Positions 48,781 to 61,760 of a DNA stretch of 64,000 nucleotides are shown here, piece by piece. The translations under genes were made by a program, and so were the position numbers. The DNA is from Lateolabrax maculatus (taxonomy: Eukaryota; Chordata; Actinopteri; Acropomatiformes; Lateolabracidae), in contig CM062218.1 in the NCBI GenBank assembly GCA_031216445.1, positions 5,973,001 through 6,037,000 of the forward strand, given 5' to 3'. Every line of letters begins with the position of its first letter. Position 1 is the first letter of the stretch. The notes beneath the pieces are model-generated. The model saw only the letters and a program-made list of their open reading frames with translations, searched no databases and was not told the DNA's origin.

Positions 48781-48806
48781 TGACGTCATGCCGCTGTGTG
48801 ACGTCC
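48781..48806. promoter_or_regulatory. Paired CRE sites
   Basis: TGACGTCA at 48781-48788 and TGACGTCC at 48799-48806 lie 18 bases apart centre to centre, so on nearly the same helical face after two turns. CREB/ATF could bind; no promoter is evident nearby. Confidence 0.35.
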
Positions 48807-50899
48807 AGAGAAATGCAGACTTTGTACATACTTTGTCTGTACAGACTGTATCCACACAGCACTTTGTGTGTTCTGCAAATGTCCTCCCTTCCCCCTCAGA
48901 ATTTCTTTGAGATCCACTTTCAGCCATTGCTGTGGAGCAGGGTAATGAAATAGCTCAAGTTGCCCTTCTTTTCATTCACTTGAGACGTAGTACGGCAAAC
49001 AAACAAGGAGAGTGAAAGGCTAACCCTGTTGTTTGGGAGTCAACTACATCCTGTACAGTATAATCCCTAAACGGAGGTCTTTTGTTGTGAAGGACTGAGC
49101 TAACTGCAGGGTGTGGTGGTATTACTGTACCATACCTCGACAGAGCTGTCAGCATGAAATACAACTGCCTTCAACTCACACAAAAACCAAGAGAAAGAGG
49201 AGACGGGAGCACCAAGGAGGCTGATATGAACCAGTCTGAAGGCAGACATGAGAAGAAAATAAAACCTAAAATAAAGGCTTCAGCATTGTTGTTTTGTCCT
49301 GGATTATGGTTCAGACAAAAAAAAGGCCTGCGGTTGACGAGCTTAAATCATATTCATAGCTCTTAACAAAATCAGGTCATTTCATAATGGGAATGTTGTA
49401 TCCCAGATGACAGACAAATCCAGCCCCAGTGTGACAGTGATATACAGTAAACGCCCCTGCAGGCTCAAAACAGGCAAGGATGGCAGTGATAAGTGAGAGA
49501 ATGGCTCACCAGACTTGTTATTATAACAGGACGTGGCCATTTGTGGCTCCGCTCAGCACACATCCAGCTGCAGGATTGCATAATATGAGAATAGGAAATT
49601 CTGCTGATAAACGCTCTATTGTTCCAAAATGCCAAGCAGACCAACAAAATAAACACAACATGGGCTTGTCCGCTGGCTGGTCCAAACAACAACACTAAGG
49701 TGCTGTGTGGACCAGGAAATTAAAAGCATATTTGTGTATTTTTCTTTTACATAAGGATAACAAAAACGTAAAAAAAAACTAAACAGATTTCAGTCAGAAA
49801 CACTGATGTCAAGAAACTAATATATAAAAGTGATTATACTCTTAGAATAGGTAGAAAAGGATCTGATTGAATATGATTGGACGTTATTAATCAGCTGGAA
49901 GCCGAGCAGCTGAAGAATGAGCCGGTGATTGGTAAGCCTGAATCAAGCAGCTGATGCCAACCATCTAATGTCTGAACCAACAGTGTGCTCATTTTGTGGA
50001 GGGGAAAGTCTCCAGAATACAAAGTTTTGGCCAAAGCACCTGCAGTTCTGGTCGGCTGATTACAGCTGAGAATTGCTGCATACTGCCATTTTTTCTATAT
50101 AGCCCCAAAAATTCAGATCTTTGTCTATATGACATGCTCTGTCCTTAGACCTTTGAGATTTTGATTAAGAAAAACACAAAAATGACCCTTTAAACTGTGG
50201 AAAAACATTTTTAAAAAAAATCTCTTCTCCACCACTTACAAACATGCAATAGTCGTCATAGTATGCAGTGGGGGCAGTAAAATTTAAAAATGGATAAAAT
50301 TAATCACAATATTAACTACATAAAAGGATACATCTGGCAATATCTTTTCTTATTTTACTTATTGTCAACAAGACCAAAACCAACAATGTGTCACAGCGCA
50401 TTGGGCTCTATTGAAGACTTTTTTTTTAAAGGCAAAAGTAATTTCCTTAAACAGCTGAGCACTGTGGATTTTAGCAAATGTTACTCAAACAGGAGTAAAT
50501 AGTTAATTTCATGGGGAATATTTTGAGCTGCGGATGAATACACATTTGGTGCTCTGGTGAGTATTTGCAGCAGAATGACTGTAGAATTCACTCAAAATTA
50601 ACTACAGTGACTGCGTTCATTGTTATGATGTTTCATGTGGTTACACGTGTGCATATTTATTTAGAAAATGTGCTTGTGCTTGACAGAAAAAAGCAAGTCT
50701 TGGTCTGTTTACAGAAACGATCATACAGTCAAATGAAAACCACATACAGTAAATGTAGATCGTAGTCTTTTACATCCAAACATCTAACAGTCCTCGAGAG
50801 ATTTCATTAGCGTGCCCTCACAAACAAACATCCTCCTCCTCGCTTAAAGCGTAACGTGGCCTCCTCACAGTTTGTGTGCAACGAGATGAAAATGTGGTC

Positions 50900-51115
50900 T
50901 CGGTAAATGGGTGAAGCCGGGATGCGGGCTCGGTTCAGCAGCAGCAGTAAAGCCTCCGGGGAGCTTCGAGCAGGCAGGTTATATCAGGGCAGGATTGGAG
51001 CTGGATACCCTGCAGCGGCCGGCGGAGTTGGTATCCTGCCCTGTTTTCATTCCAGCCGCCTGCTCCGGGACCCGCTCTGGTGGAATTGGTTTAGCCCCAG
51101 GTAGCGGTGGATGAG
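50900..51115. promoter_or_regulatory. CpG-rich island in the gene desert
   Basis: About a dozen CpG lie in about 200 bases, next to a CAG|GTAGCG donor-like sequence near 51100. It could be an unannotated promoter or alternative first exon of nedd9 or a lncRNA, but no known peptide is encoded. Confidence 0.3.
50985..51043. repeat. Perfect 11-bp inverted repeat in a GC-rich island
   Basis: CAGGGCAGGAT at 50985-50995 and ATCCTGCCCTG at 51033-51043 are exact reverse complements with a 37-base loop. The surrounding 50900-51110 is unusually CpG-rich for the desert. Confidence 0.7.
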
Positions 51116-53285
51116 GAATCCATATTTTCAAGCTAAGTAGGGAAATCTGCACTGCTGTTCAGTGCAATAACCTCAACATCAGTGGTAAAAACCAGACGTG
51201 TATGGCTTCGAGACAAAAGGTTAGCTGTTTGCATTGTTCTTTTTGTGTCTTTTGTAGGAAACAGCTTTTCCATCACTAAAAATTGGTGTATTTTATAGTA
51301 GTTGAGCTGAAATGAGCTTTGGATAAAAATGACGACCAAATGGCACATAATATATATTTCCAAACGCTGTATTTCATGCAAGAATAACACAACAAAAACG
51401 CTATTTCCCAGGACCATAACACATCACATCTCTGACTCGAGCTCCAGTTGTTTCGTCCATGACTTGGAATATGAAATGATTTACAGTGAGGCACATTTTT
51501 CACCCACATTAAAACTTAGAGCTGCTTCCTCGAGCCAGAGGAATACAAATATAAACATCACTTAAAGTTCCTGCGCCCAGATGAACTCAATAGCAAAAAC
51601 AAATGGCTGGTTAAGTCAGGCACCGAGCCTTGTGCACATTCTTTTCACCAAATGGATTTTTCATCTGCTGTGAGTTTTGGGTTTTGGTCTCTTCTTCAGC
51701 ATCTGTTGCTTGGAAATCTAAATACAGCATCAATCTGAGGTGGTAAAAGCTCCTAGAAATGTTCCTGTCAGAAACCTGTGGGGAATCAGTTCTCTAAATG
51801 GAGAGTTTGGAACGTCATGACTGAAGAAATTAGAAAAATATGGTTGCAGTGACTTATAAAAGGCCTTTATTTTTACATTTTGGTAATGATTAAAAATGCA
51901 CTTTATACAGAATACTTGAAAAAATGCTGCTGTGAAGCATTTCGGAAACATTCTGGGAAATGTATTTTAAAAAAGCAACATTTGTCACAGACCTTTCTAA
52001 ATAGGAGGGGGACGAAACAAAATGAGACCACAGTCAAAAGGTTCATCAGTGAGTGAACATTTTAGCTCGATTATGAGAGCATTTTGTTCATGCACTTATA
52101 CACGTGTTGCTTCAATGTCTTTTCAGACACCCTCACGCCTTTGACCTCTCCTCACTAGTTGATGAGCTGATGGAAGACACATTTTATTGATTTCCTTCTC
52201 ATTGGCATCAGCTGATTGAGTGATTGCCTATTTAATCCTCTAGAGTTGTGTGGTCTGTAAATGGCTCATTGTCTTATAATGCTTTGTTTTTCTCATTACC
52301 TGAAGGATTAAATTACCCTTTATGGGCTCAGAAAACTCTCCTACTTCTTATGTTACTTCTTGTTTTAAAGTCCATTGGACTCTTTCTGAAATGTAGCGTT
52401 AGAAAGCTGAAAACAGGACTGTTGAGGCTTTGGATGTAAATTGTTTTCACAGGACAGTGGCCATATGAAATAAATTGATCTTTTTGGATCATGGTGACGC
52501 TCAACCTGCTTAACACATGTCTTTGGTAATCCTAGATTCAAAAGCACAAAAGTCAGGTTAAAAGTATTTTGCGGAGCAGCAACATTGCTCAACTCTGAAA
52601 AAACTAGATATATTCAATGTGAAGGCCCGTGTATAACTACCGTACGTGTGGCTGCCCTCATTCAGATTGACTCTGACTGTATGGGGGGACATGACATTGA
52701 GACGAAACCACTCCGGATGGCCGAGAGCAGAAACTGGATCAAACTGCTGACCACAAGTTTGGCTGTGTGTGTGTGTGTGTTTCAGAGAGAAACAGAAAGC
52801 AGAGGACTTTGAGGCAATGGGAGACCTACTGGAGATCCTCGGCTGATTGACTTTCTAAATATAAAACTCGTAAAAGTATTAAATCTTGAAAAGACGTGTT
52901 TTGTATCTGTAAAGTTGTTGACGCTGAGGTTTCCTCACTGGAACATCAGATCGATTATTGTGTGCTAACAATCCCTGCCTTGTTGTAAACATCTGTTTTG
53001 TATGCGAGTTAATGTGCTCGTGGCCTGTACGTAAATGTTTTCATGGCACTCACTTGCACAAAGAAACTTCAACCAAAAACAGAAAAGGGGGTCAGAAAGG
53101 GAGCATGCATGAAATATCATCCTTCAATGAAACTCAGATGCAGGATATTCACTCCCCTCTAGTTACAATTTAATATGATCAAGTTAGTCGGCTTGTTAGC
53201 TTTCTAACAAACCAATAAAAATGTGTGTTTTGCTGAGTTAAAATGCTACTGCAGACAAATCCTGGCAAAGATCTCTGATTGGACT

Positions 53286-53302
53286 AAAAAAAAAAAAAAA
53301 AA
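53286..53302. repeat. A17 homopolymer
   Basis: Poly-A run with no recognisable retroelement upstream. Confidence 0.9.
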
Positions 53303-53598
53303 GGACAATTGAACATTTTGTTTATCAGATATCCTGGCTGGAGGAACAACTGACCGATCAGAGTTTAGACGGGATCAAGAACAGGTACGTCATTTTTTTC
53401 ATTCTTGTGAAAAACATAAAAAGTTAGTTGCTCGTACAGAAGCGACTGCTATCATGGCCTCTAAATTCTTGTACTTTGGATTACGCTAAAGCCAAAGTCA
53501 AAGTCACTCACAGTTACTACTACTTTGTATTTTCTTCAATAATGTTCGCTTAACAGTTTTAGTGGCGAACGCGTTGTGGTTTTAGGAACATTAATGTA

Positions 53599-53850
53599 GG
53601 TCTGTTGGTCGGTCTTATCACCATTTTGGTCCAGACTAAATGATCTGAACAGCTATTGGACGCATTGCCCTAAAATCTAATCAAACAGCATCCATGGTCT
53701 ACAGATATTGTATAATAATAATGTAAAGTATCCTGACTTTTCCACCATGAGGTGTTTTTCAGTGAAATGTCTCCACAACTAAAATGGTGAACATTATAAA
53801 CCTGTTAAATATCAGCTTGTCACCATTGTGGGCATGTTATCATACTGTCT
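53599..53850 (-). repeat. Dispersed repeat family C, copy 5
   Basis: Minus orientation. It begins CTGTTGGTCGGTC and ATTTTGGTCCAGACTAAA as in the copy at 6172 and extends to the ATATCAGCTTGTCACC region. It is more diverged. Confidence 0.6.
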
Positions 53851-54829
53851 TTAGCCTTTAGCTCAAAGTACCTGCATGGTGCTAGACTAAATTTTGTTTT
53901 TCAGTCAACTTTTTCCTTTTCCATTTCTGTTGTTAGCTGGTTCGTGTGACCTTCAGAGTGGTGCCAGACATGCTTTCAAAGCCTCTACTGCTACAGCCTG
54001 TCGATGTAATCTGTTTGTTTCCATTTCACATTGAACAAACATAGCGTCATTAATACCAGCGATGTCCCTCATTTCACCGTGTCCCATCATGTCTCCTCCA
54101 ACACCAAATCCAGATGTACGCCAAACGCTCGCTTTGCTTTTCAGCCGCAGATCCCGGGCAGATCTCCGTGTCCTGACAACAGCAACCAGAAAGCAATCAG
54201 AGCAGTCAGACCCTGTTCTCAAGAGCCACAATTAGATTTGTAGCGTTTTTTTTTTTTTCTTCTCCAGACTTGGTGTTGAGCAATCCGCCAGCCCAGACTA
54301 CACCCTGCTATGAGTTCATTAAGAAACTACCCACACTACACCCATTCATCTCAGTCAGCAGGGTATGCAGGAAACCAGAATCCCATTTCCAATGCACCGC
54401 TGGTCATACCAGAGGCACATACTCACAAAGGCCCCAGCACGGATGGCTTGCATTGTATCACTGACTTTCCATCCTGCGTATTCACATATTTGCTCAGCTC
54501 CTCTGGTATGATTGTGTCCCGCGATCTGTTTTTGGTAGGATTAAGTTAGGAAAACATTTACATGCAGGTATGAAAACATGGGCCCGAAGCCACAGTGAAC
54601 ACGAGAAGTGCTGGTTAAATAAAGCAGGAAGGAGAAAAGGTTAATGTGTGCAGTGCAGCCTGAAGAAGCTCAAAGTAGGTCACTTGGCAGGGAGCCATTT
54701 GTCTCGCAACAAAAAGGTGAGTAACAGAACCTGAGGTGAAGACAAAGGTCAGGAATCCCTCTTAAAATCTTGCTTGTTTTCTGTGTCTTTTTGTGCATAT
54801 TTAAATGTGCGTGTGTGTGTACTTGAGTG

Positions 54830-55145
54830 CACTCTGGAGCACCGTATTTCGAAAGCCGGAGGCATTGGCGGTCCTCGCCATCCACTGACACGTTGGGGGG
54901 AGTTGTTGCCTCGTTTAGATCCTTCACTTCCCAGAATTCCCACCCGCATCGCCCCTGCCCGCAGAGCACAAAAGGAGGGATGGATCCTCTCCATAAATAA
55001 CCAGCAGAGCAAAGCCAAAACCACTATGTTTTTCTCTCCATGCTTTGTTTCAAAGCCCCGGATAACTCTCTCATGAAAGTAGCTGTCCAAATGTGCTGGA
55101 TCCATCACATGGGCAGATAAATCTCTGGCACACATTGGAATAAAG
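54830..55145. promoter_or_regulatory. Repeat-free GC-richer island
   Basis: Contains AACCACTA (RUNX core) near 55020 and TTCCCAGAATTCCC (STAT/BCL6-like) near 54930. Raised CpG and no repeats; a candidate enhancer only. Confidence 0.3.
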
Positions 55146-55347
55146 GGAAAATAAAAGGCCAGAATTTTGTAGATAGAAGGGAAGAAAACTGTGAGCTGAA
55201 ATTGAATATGATCAGATTAGACTGACTTGTCTGCACATGAGATTATAAACAGAATAATGTCAGAACGTGTTGATATAATGTGTCATGAAGGGTTAGTTCT
55301 TTATGCAAAGAAATTAGTCTAATCATCTGAAACATCACCTTAAATGA

Positions 55348-55634
55348 GCGCTGTAATGATTAGTCGGTCCATCAACACAAAATGAATCACCAATTTTGAC
55401 AATGCATTAATTGTTTTAGGTTATTTAAAGCAAAAATGTCAAACATTTGCTTGTTCTAGCTTCTCAAATATGAGGATTTGCAGCTTTTGTCTGTTTTATA
55501 TTATTTAAAAGGGATATTTGAAGGGTTTGGTGTGTTGGTTGGACAAAACAAGAAATTAAAAATGTTACTTTGGAAACTGTTCAATATTAAATATATAACC
55601 AAGACATGATGAAATGACTATTCAATTAATAAAT
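55348..55634 (+). mobile_element. Family A DNA transposon copy 3, decayed
   Basis: GCTGTAATGATTAGTCGGTC, AAGCAAAAATGTCAAACATT, TTGGACAAAACAAGAAATTA and ATGACTATTCAATTAAT occur in the family order. The right terminal repeat is lost. Confidence 0.5.
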
Positions 55635-56298
55635 ACAAACAAAATATTCAGCTCATTTAGACCAAAGCAGGAGCCCATAAAATAACTGGCTCTGCCCTGC
55701 TTGTCTTGGTTGGCAGACAAAGATATGGTGATGAAAAGTGTCATTTTGGCATAAAACAGTCATAGGGGAAATAAAAACAGACTTCAGAAAAAGGACATTT
55801 TGAAATAAAAATAAACTGGAATGAAAGAAAAATCATCTGCCATAAACTGTTAAATAACATTTCATAACATCAAGCGGCTGTACTGAATTATTTCATGATT
55901 TCATGTTTTTATGAAACTAATAATGATTTGATTATGTTGCTTACAGTTATTTTAAATCTTAATTCATTTTTTTTGTTTCACTATGTATGCTACATTTACC
56001 TCCAGCTCTACAGAGCGTTTTAGCATCTTTCAGCTCGTTGTTTCGGTTTCATGGCCAACAATGTAACTGTTTTGGTTCAGTCTCACTGTTCGCGTCAGCA
56101 TCAAGACTGTTCTAATCTTCTGTATTTGGCAATAAAAGATTCATCAGCTAAACAACCCAACACCTCATATTCAATCTGGTTTTATGTTACTCTGCTTTCT
56201 TCTTTACCAACCTGGGGTCATAACCACTACTGAATCAATAAAATAATGATAAATTGATGATGAAAATAATTGCAAGCCTTTGTTGGATAAGTTGAATA

Positions 56299-56546
56299 AC
56301 ACACACACACACACACACACACATAAACACCCTCATCATCTCAAGCTCGGCTCAGAGTGTCTCATTTCACTCCCACAATGCTGCAGCTTTAAAGCACCCT
56401 GGGATTAGTGGCCTGATTAAAGCTGTGTGCGCTCACACATCACTGCAACACACACCACATACAGTAAACACACATGCTCACAGGGCCCCACACACACACA
56501 CACACAGACACACAGACACACACACACACATACACACACACACACA
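56299..56546. repeat. CA microsatellite cluster
   Basis: A perfect CA run lies at 56299-56323, and a longer imperfect CA/CAGA run at 56489-56546. Between them are about 165 bases of unremarkable sequence. Confidence 0.9.
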
Positions 56547-56722
56547 ATCTCCAATCAGACAGATAGCAGAGGGGGTCAATAGGCTCTGTCTGTCACCTTG
56601 CCAACTGGTGGTCTTATCATGCCTCCAACCAGGTGGAAAAGCATCTTGCAGCAGAAATGTGACTGTCAACACATTATCAGACATCATCACCCTGAAATCA
56701 CGGCTCGCTCTCTAAATCCCAG

Positions 56723-57125
56723 ACCAGTGGTTCCCAACATCTGTCTGACGACCCCCGACAGCCCCTTCATCAGCCTTCATGTTCGAAGTGTGTCGATGTG
56801 AATTGATTTTTAACTGGATGTTTTTTCACACTGCGAATCATATAAAAATGTATTGTTACAATGTTATTTTCATACAGTTTCAGTGTTTATGTTGGTTTGG
56901 TCAAATTTGCATTCAATACGACCACTTGCAGTAGCAGAAGCTGGATGTTTCAACCATTTATTCATTAAAGATAACTAGTTAAACTGTACTTTTAGCTATT
57001 TTACCATTTATTCATTACTTTAGACTAAATATTTCAGCCTCTACTTTTACGTTTATCCATTACTTTAAGTTAATAATTTCAATCTTAATCCATTATTTTA
57101 GCAAAATATTTTACCATTTTCTCCA
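56723..57125 (+). repeat. Dispersed repeat with tandem ~30-bp TTTATTCATTACTTTAG units
   Basis: It starts ACCAGTGGTTCCCAACAT, a common teleost repeat start, and from about 56940 contains four or more imperfect units (CCATTTATTCATTA..., TACCATTTATTCATTACTTT, TTATCCATTACTTTAAG, TAATCCATTATTTTAGC). Confidence 0.55.
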
Positions 57126-57146
57126 CCATGTGTCACACAAGGCATC

Positions 57147-57365
57147 AAGGTAATTTATTCTCATTTCACAGCACAGGGTTGCACAACGAAATGCAAGTTG
57201 TAGTCCCTTCATGCTACACAAACATATATACAAATAATTACATTTAGAATAGAATAAGATAGAAAATAAAATAAAATAATATAAACAGTTACAGTTTCTG
57301 TGGATTGAGTGACATATATACAGGCTTACTGGTCAGTGAAGTGGATGATTGGGAGCAAGACCTGA
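57147..57365 (+). repeat. Dispersed repeat family F, copy 2
   Basis: TAATTTATTCTCATTTCACAG, GCACAACGAAATGCAAG and a run of AATAAAATAAAATA-like sequence, ending near ATGATTGGGAGCAAG. It is more diverged than the copy at 31769. Confidence 0.5.
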
Positions 57366-59549
57366 GCCTATACTGTGTCAATACATCATATGTATGACCT
57401 CGGTGTCACGCATTTAAAGTGCTAAAATAAGTATTTTTCCTCTCTCTTGTTTCCACTAATAAAGCTCTGCTGTATGCAGGGATCTGTATGTCGTCTGAAT
57501 TTTAAAACTGCTCTTGACACTGAAGCATTATCCTGCAGTGGCTGGCGACAGAATGATGAACAGTTGGCTCTGCAGCAGAATACAAGACCAATCCAGAGGC
57601 AAATTACTCACAGGGGAAGGTGTGCCCGGGCAATACACAATGAATGAACAAGTAAGAGGGATAAAAAACAGAGTGAACATTGAACTCTGGATTTTAAAAG
57701 ATGGCCTTGGCATCCAGTTAAGATAAATTCACGTTCACAGTGAGCATTTACGTGTGCAGCACAATCTAAGTCTAATACAGACTTTTATGGCCTTGTTTTT
57801 CAGCGACCGTGGATCACTTATCACTGCCAAGTTGAAGGCCAAATAAAGCAAAGCCTTCAGCAACGTACAAGGAGCTATTCAGGTCACTGAAATACAACTG
57901 TGACAATCAGACGTAAATGAGACCCTTCATGTTAGTGAGGTTGGTCAAACTGGAGCCTTGGAGTGGTTGCTAAAGCCTACAGAGCTGTAGTGCTGAGACT
58001 GTTTCCTCTGAGCTGTGGCTGATTCAGCTAATGATGCAGAAGGGAATTAATCTACTGTAATGTTTGAGCAGTGTGACAGAGAACGTTAAGCACAGCACAT
58101 AATGTTTTCAGAGCAGACTTGGAAATGTGGTGACACGAAGAGACTGATTTCAGTTCGGGACCATCGTCTCGGTTTCGACCAAAGTTCACTCTGGAGGCAG
58201 AAATCACAAATCATTTAAACGAGACCGTTTCATCCAGTTCAGTACAAAAGATTTGTCACTGTTAGTGGTTTGTTGTTTTTGAAGGAAAACATTTTGAGGT
58301 AAATGCTTGTTCACTTTCTTCCTCAGAGTTAAACGAGATGTCTGTTCGTTGAGTTTGAAGCCGGATAATGTCCCAAAATGTCTAACTATTTCTTTAAACT
58401 AATCCGTCACATTTCCATTCAAATGCACAAAATAATCGTTGGTGTTGTCATGACGCTGTAATGTGACAGTTTTACTTTAGATCCACGGAAAACCTACATG
58501 AACCGGACATTTAAAAATTCACTTTTGTCTTTTTGACTTTTTGGACTGTCTGAAACCATAAAAACCAGTCAAATGTTAATTAGACCTGATCCAAAACATG
58601 CTCGACCCAAAGAGACTCAAATAAACAAAGAATACCAACAATTAATTAACTAATTTACAAATAATTTTACCTGTATTTCACAGTTCACACTCTCAGTCTT
58701 GTCTCAAAAAAAAACACTTTTTTGCTCCTTTAATGATAATGACACACCACGTGATCACGGCTGATCCACTTGGATCTACTGGTGTGAAACTGACACACAA
58801 ACCAGAGACCTTCAGAAAACTATCTGGATCCAATTAGACTTAGGACCCATGAATGCCCATGAAAACCTGTTTTTCTGACTGTCTTCAGTCCAGTCTCGGA
58901 TTCATTCAAGTCTGTTGCTGGTTTAAACTATCACATCATGATTGTTTCTGTGGATTTTGAGATTTTTCATTGAGCTTTTAACCAGGAAGCAACATAACAT
59001 AAGCTACTTCAGTGAGTCTAATGCAGCTTTCACTCAGTTCAGTTTGAGGATATTGTTTTAGAGACTATTTTTTTCATGCCATCATGGCTGCACCTCTAGA
59101 TTATCTCTTCTTCCAAAGAACAAGAAAAATAAATACCTGAGGTGCAGTGAGCAACAGTGTGTTGTCAGAAGTACTAAGAATTTACGAGAAGAGGAAAAGT
59201 AAACAGTATGGAGGCGGATTGGGTTCGACCCAGTTGCGTAACTACAAACCACATGTTATTTTGCATTTTCTGTCTCAGGTACATGGATGAGAATGTGGCC
59301 ACTCCTAGATGTGGCCATAAGAAATGTGTTTTTGTTTGTTTTTTTCCCTAATTAGAGGGTTGGCTCACCCACAATTTATGAAAACATTATTCTCATTCAC
59401 ATTTACTGAAATCTATCCATGCAGCAGCTTTGGTTATATGTGCCCTTGTGATATGTTTTTTTTCAACGTCTGTCGATGCCCACGTGCAGTTCAGGAGGTC
59501 ATTAAGGTGTGTCTGACTTTCATCAGAGTTCATGTACCTTCTTTTTATG

Positions 59550-59690
59550 AACCGTGACCACAATCTTTTCCTAAGTGTAACCGAATATTCTGCCTAACTT
59601 TAACTATTGACCCAATCATAATTCATTTTCCATAACCAGGACCTTTCCCTAACCTCAACCATACCATAGTTCCTATGCGCTGATTAAAAA
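59550..59690 (+). repeat. Short dispersed repeat (CCTAACCTCAACC type)
   Basis: ACCGTGACCACAATCTTTTCC, CCTAACTTTAACTATTG, and CCCTAACCTCAACC are degenerate copies of the AACC(C)TAACC-rich sequence often dispersed in fish. It is not telomeric: there is no TTAGGG array. Confidence 0.4.
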
Positions 59691-60129
59691 ACTTTAAAAA
59701 ACACTGTTTTTGGTTTTGCAGATTCTTCCAATATCAACATTCTTGTCCGGCATTAGGGCTGGAAAATTCAACGGTAACATCTCTTTCCAAAATCAGTGTC
59801 TGTGTTACTAGATAATCCACGGAACAACAGCTTTGTTCAGTAAAATTGAAAACATGTTGAGGTCTGTGGATTATCGTATGATGCTGCTGAATTGCTAAAT
59901 GTAATATTTCCATTCACCTCCATTGTATTGTTGTAGTGGCAGAAATCTGAGAGAGAGATATCTGAAAGCAAATAAAACCAAAAGTATCTGCATGGCTGGA
60001 AAGTTTGACAGATAAGTGAGAGAATTATTTTATGGTATTGAGGGGGGAATGAATCTTTAAGGCATAACTTGTCACAGTTTAGGGTACAAATGACAGAAAA
60101 ACATCGTAACCTCAACTGTGTGCGGGACT

Positions 60130-61760
60130 CTTATTTTCTCAGTCTTCTGTCTTGTGTGTTTTGTGCATTCCTCTCTGCTGCTGCCGGGCCACAAGGCTGC
60201 TCAAGGTCACAGGGCACAAAGAAGGAGACACTGAGGACGAGTGGGGGGCCTCGCCTGTCTTTAGGCAACAAGAAGGGTGGCGGAGGGGGGTGGTCCCATA
60301 AATCTGCCTGAGCTGGTTTGCGAGAGTTTGAGGGACAGTCTTTCACAGGCAGCAGTGAGGGGCCACCTCTGCCTGGCCTGCACAGAGGAGCTGTTGTCAG
60401 GCCTTCTCCACCAACCAGCGCCTCCTGCTTCCGTCCATCCAAATAAAAAAAAAGCGACGAGGAACCCTGCTCCAGGCAACACAGCCCTGTGATCTCCACT
60501 TATGGAAGATGTATGGCTGCTCTGCCCTCTGTTAAACCTGGGGTCAGATCTGCGGGGGCGCTTATGTAACCCAAACATCACAGACACCTGGCAGAGATGA
60601 AAGGCGGGCGGCTCATTTTTCACTCGCGCTATTACAGGCTATTTCCGCGCTGAAATGTGCCATAATAATACTGAAAGACCTCTGCACCCATAAAGACTGG
60701 AGGCCTTTTTCTGCTCATGTAATACAGTAGGTGTGAGACCACAAATGCTGCGGCCAAGGTGGCAGTTGTCATGGCGACCGGGGTTCGCCACTGGAGCCCA
60801 GATGCCAATACAAATCTCCCCCTGGCCGGGGATTGTTTGGCTTCTCCACTGAGATTCAAAAGGAGGATTTTGGGCTGTAACTCAAGCGATATTGCAAGAG
60901 GAGCTCTCCAAAACTCTCATTTCTACCAACGAAAAGCTGATAATGCGTGTCAGGCGTGTGTTGAAACCAGCCGAAATGACACGCCACTGGAGATTGAAGA
61001 CTAATGGACTCATTCAAATCCAGCCAAATGTTGTGAAGAGGGGATAAACAGCCTTTTTTTGGCTTATTTCAGGCTGTTTTCTTCCAAAGCGCTGATATAA
61101 ACAGATGGGAAAATGAGTTGTGTTTGTCATAGGAAACAGGTGCTCGCACGCACATAATCACATGCCATACAGCGAAAAGAATAGCCCCCCGTACCCACTT
61201 GTGGCCCAGAGAATGGGCTCCAGCTGGGCATGGTGTATATTACACAAACAAGCGTTTTGAGTGCCCTTACAAGAGGCATTCATCTGAGGATATGAGTGTT
61301 CGCAGGGGACAATGAGAGCCGATAGGGTCCCTGTGATTGTGATAAATGAGCTGACACAAATTAGAGCATTCGGAAACACATGAGAGGCCGGTTAATTACA
61401 GGAGATTTCTGCCCCTTTAAAGCAGCACAGAAAACAGTCCCAATAACAAACAGGCAGACCCACATCAGGCCTGTATGTGTGCAAAAGAACGCACGCCCCA
61501 TTGATTTCTCTGCATTCACGAGATGCAGATCTTGGGCATGATAACGTACTCTGCAGAGACTGAGAGAGAGAGAGAGAGAGAGAGAGAGGCTGTGTGCACC
61601 GAGGTGTCAGCAGGGTGATACAGAGAGGCGAACGCTTTCCTGCCAGTTTGTCAGAAATCAGCTTGGGTGTTTCTTGTCACCTCCATTAGACGCAGAGCCA
61701 AGTGTACAGAGGCGACATCTCCTGCGCTGTCTTCACTCAAGTCAGGGTGAGCACTAAAAA
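60130..61760. promoter_or_regulatory. Long repeat-poor zone 2-3.5 kb upstream of nedd9
   Basis: About 1.6 kb without dispersed repeats, unlike the rest of the desert. It includes an X-box-like GTTGTCATGGCGAC at 60765-60778 (12 of 14 to the RFX palindrome) and SOX and homeodomain cores around 61300-61400. Position and character suggest nedd9 enhancers; conservation is untested. Confidence 0.4.
61562..61589. repeat. (GA)14 microsatellite
   Basis: Perfect GA run inside the repeat-poor zone upstream of nedd9. GA tracts often bind GAGA-type factors; no claim is made here. Confidence 0.9.

Larger units (their letters stand above)
41061..50899. other. Gene desert, 41.1-50.9 kb
   Basis: Holds the minisatellite, copies of families A, B and C, and the paired CRE sites, listed separately. 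The rest is AT-rich with no exon. Confidence 0.7.
51116..60129. other. Gene desert, 51.1-60.1 kb
   Basis: Contains repeats of families A, C and F, the CA cluster, and the island at 54830. Between 57366 and 59549 I see no feature. Confidence 0.7.

Noticed and set aside
54749..55135. A 128-codon minus-strand frame
   Set aside because: No family resemblance and no supporting splice or promoter signals. It lies on a candidate regulatory island.
60131..60623. Two frames of about 120 codons upstream of nedd9
   Set aside because: No recognisable domain, no splice context, and frames overlap on one strand with low-information composition. Long frames are expected in GC-richer DNA.
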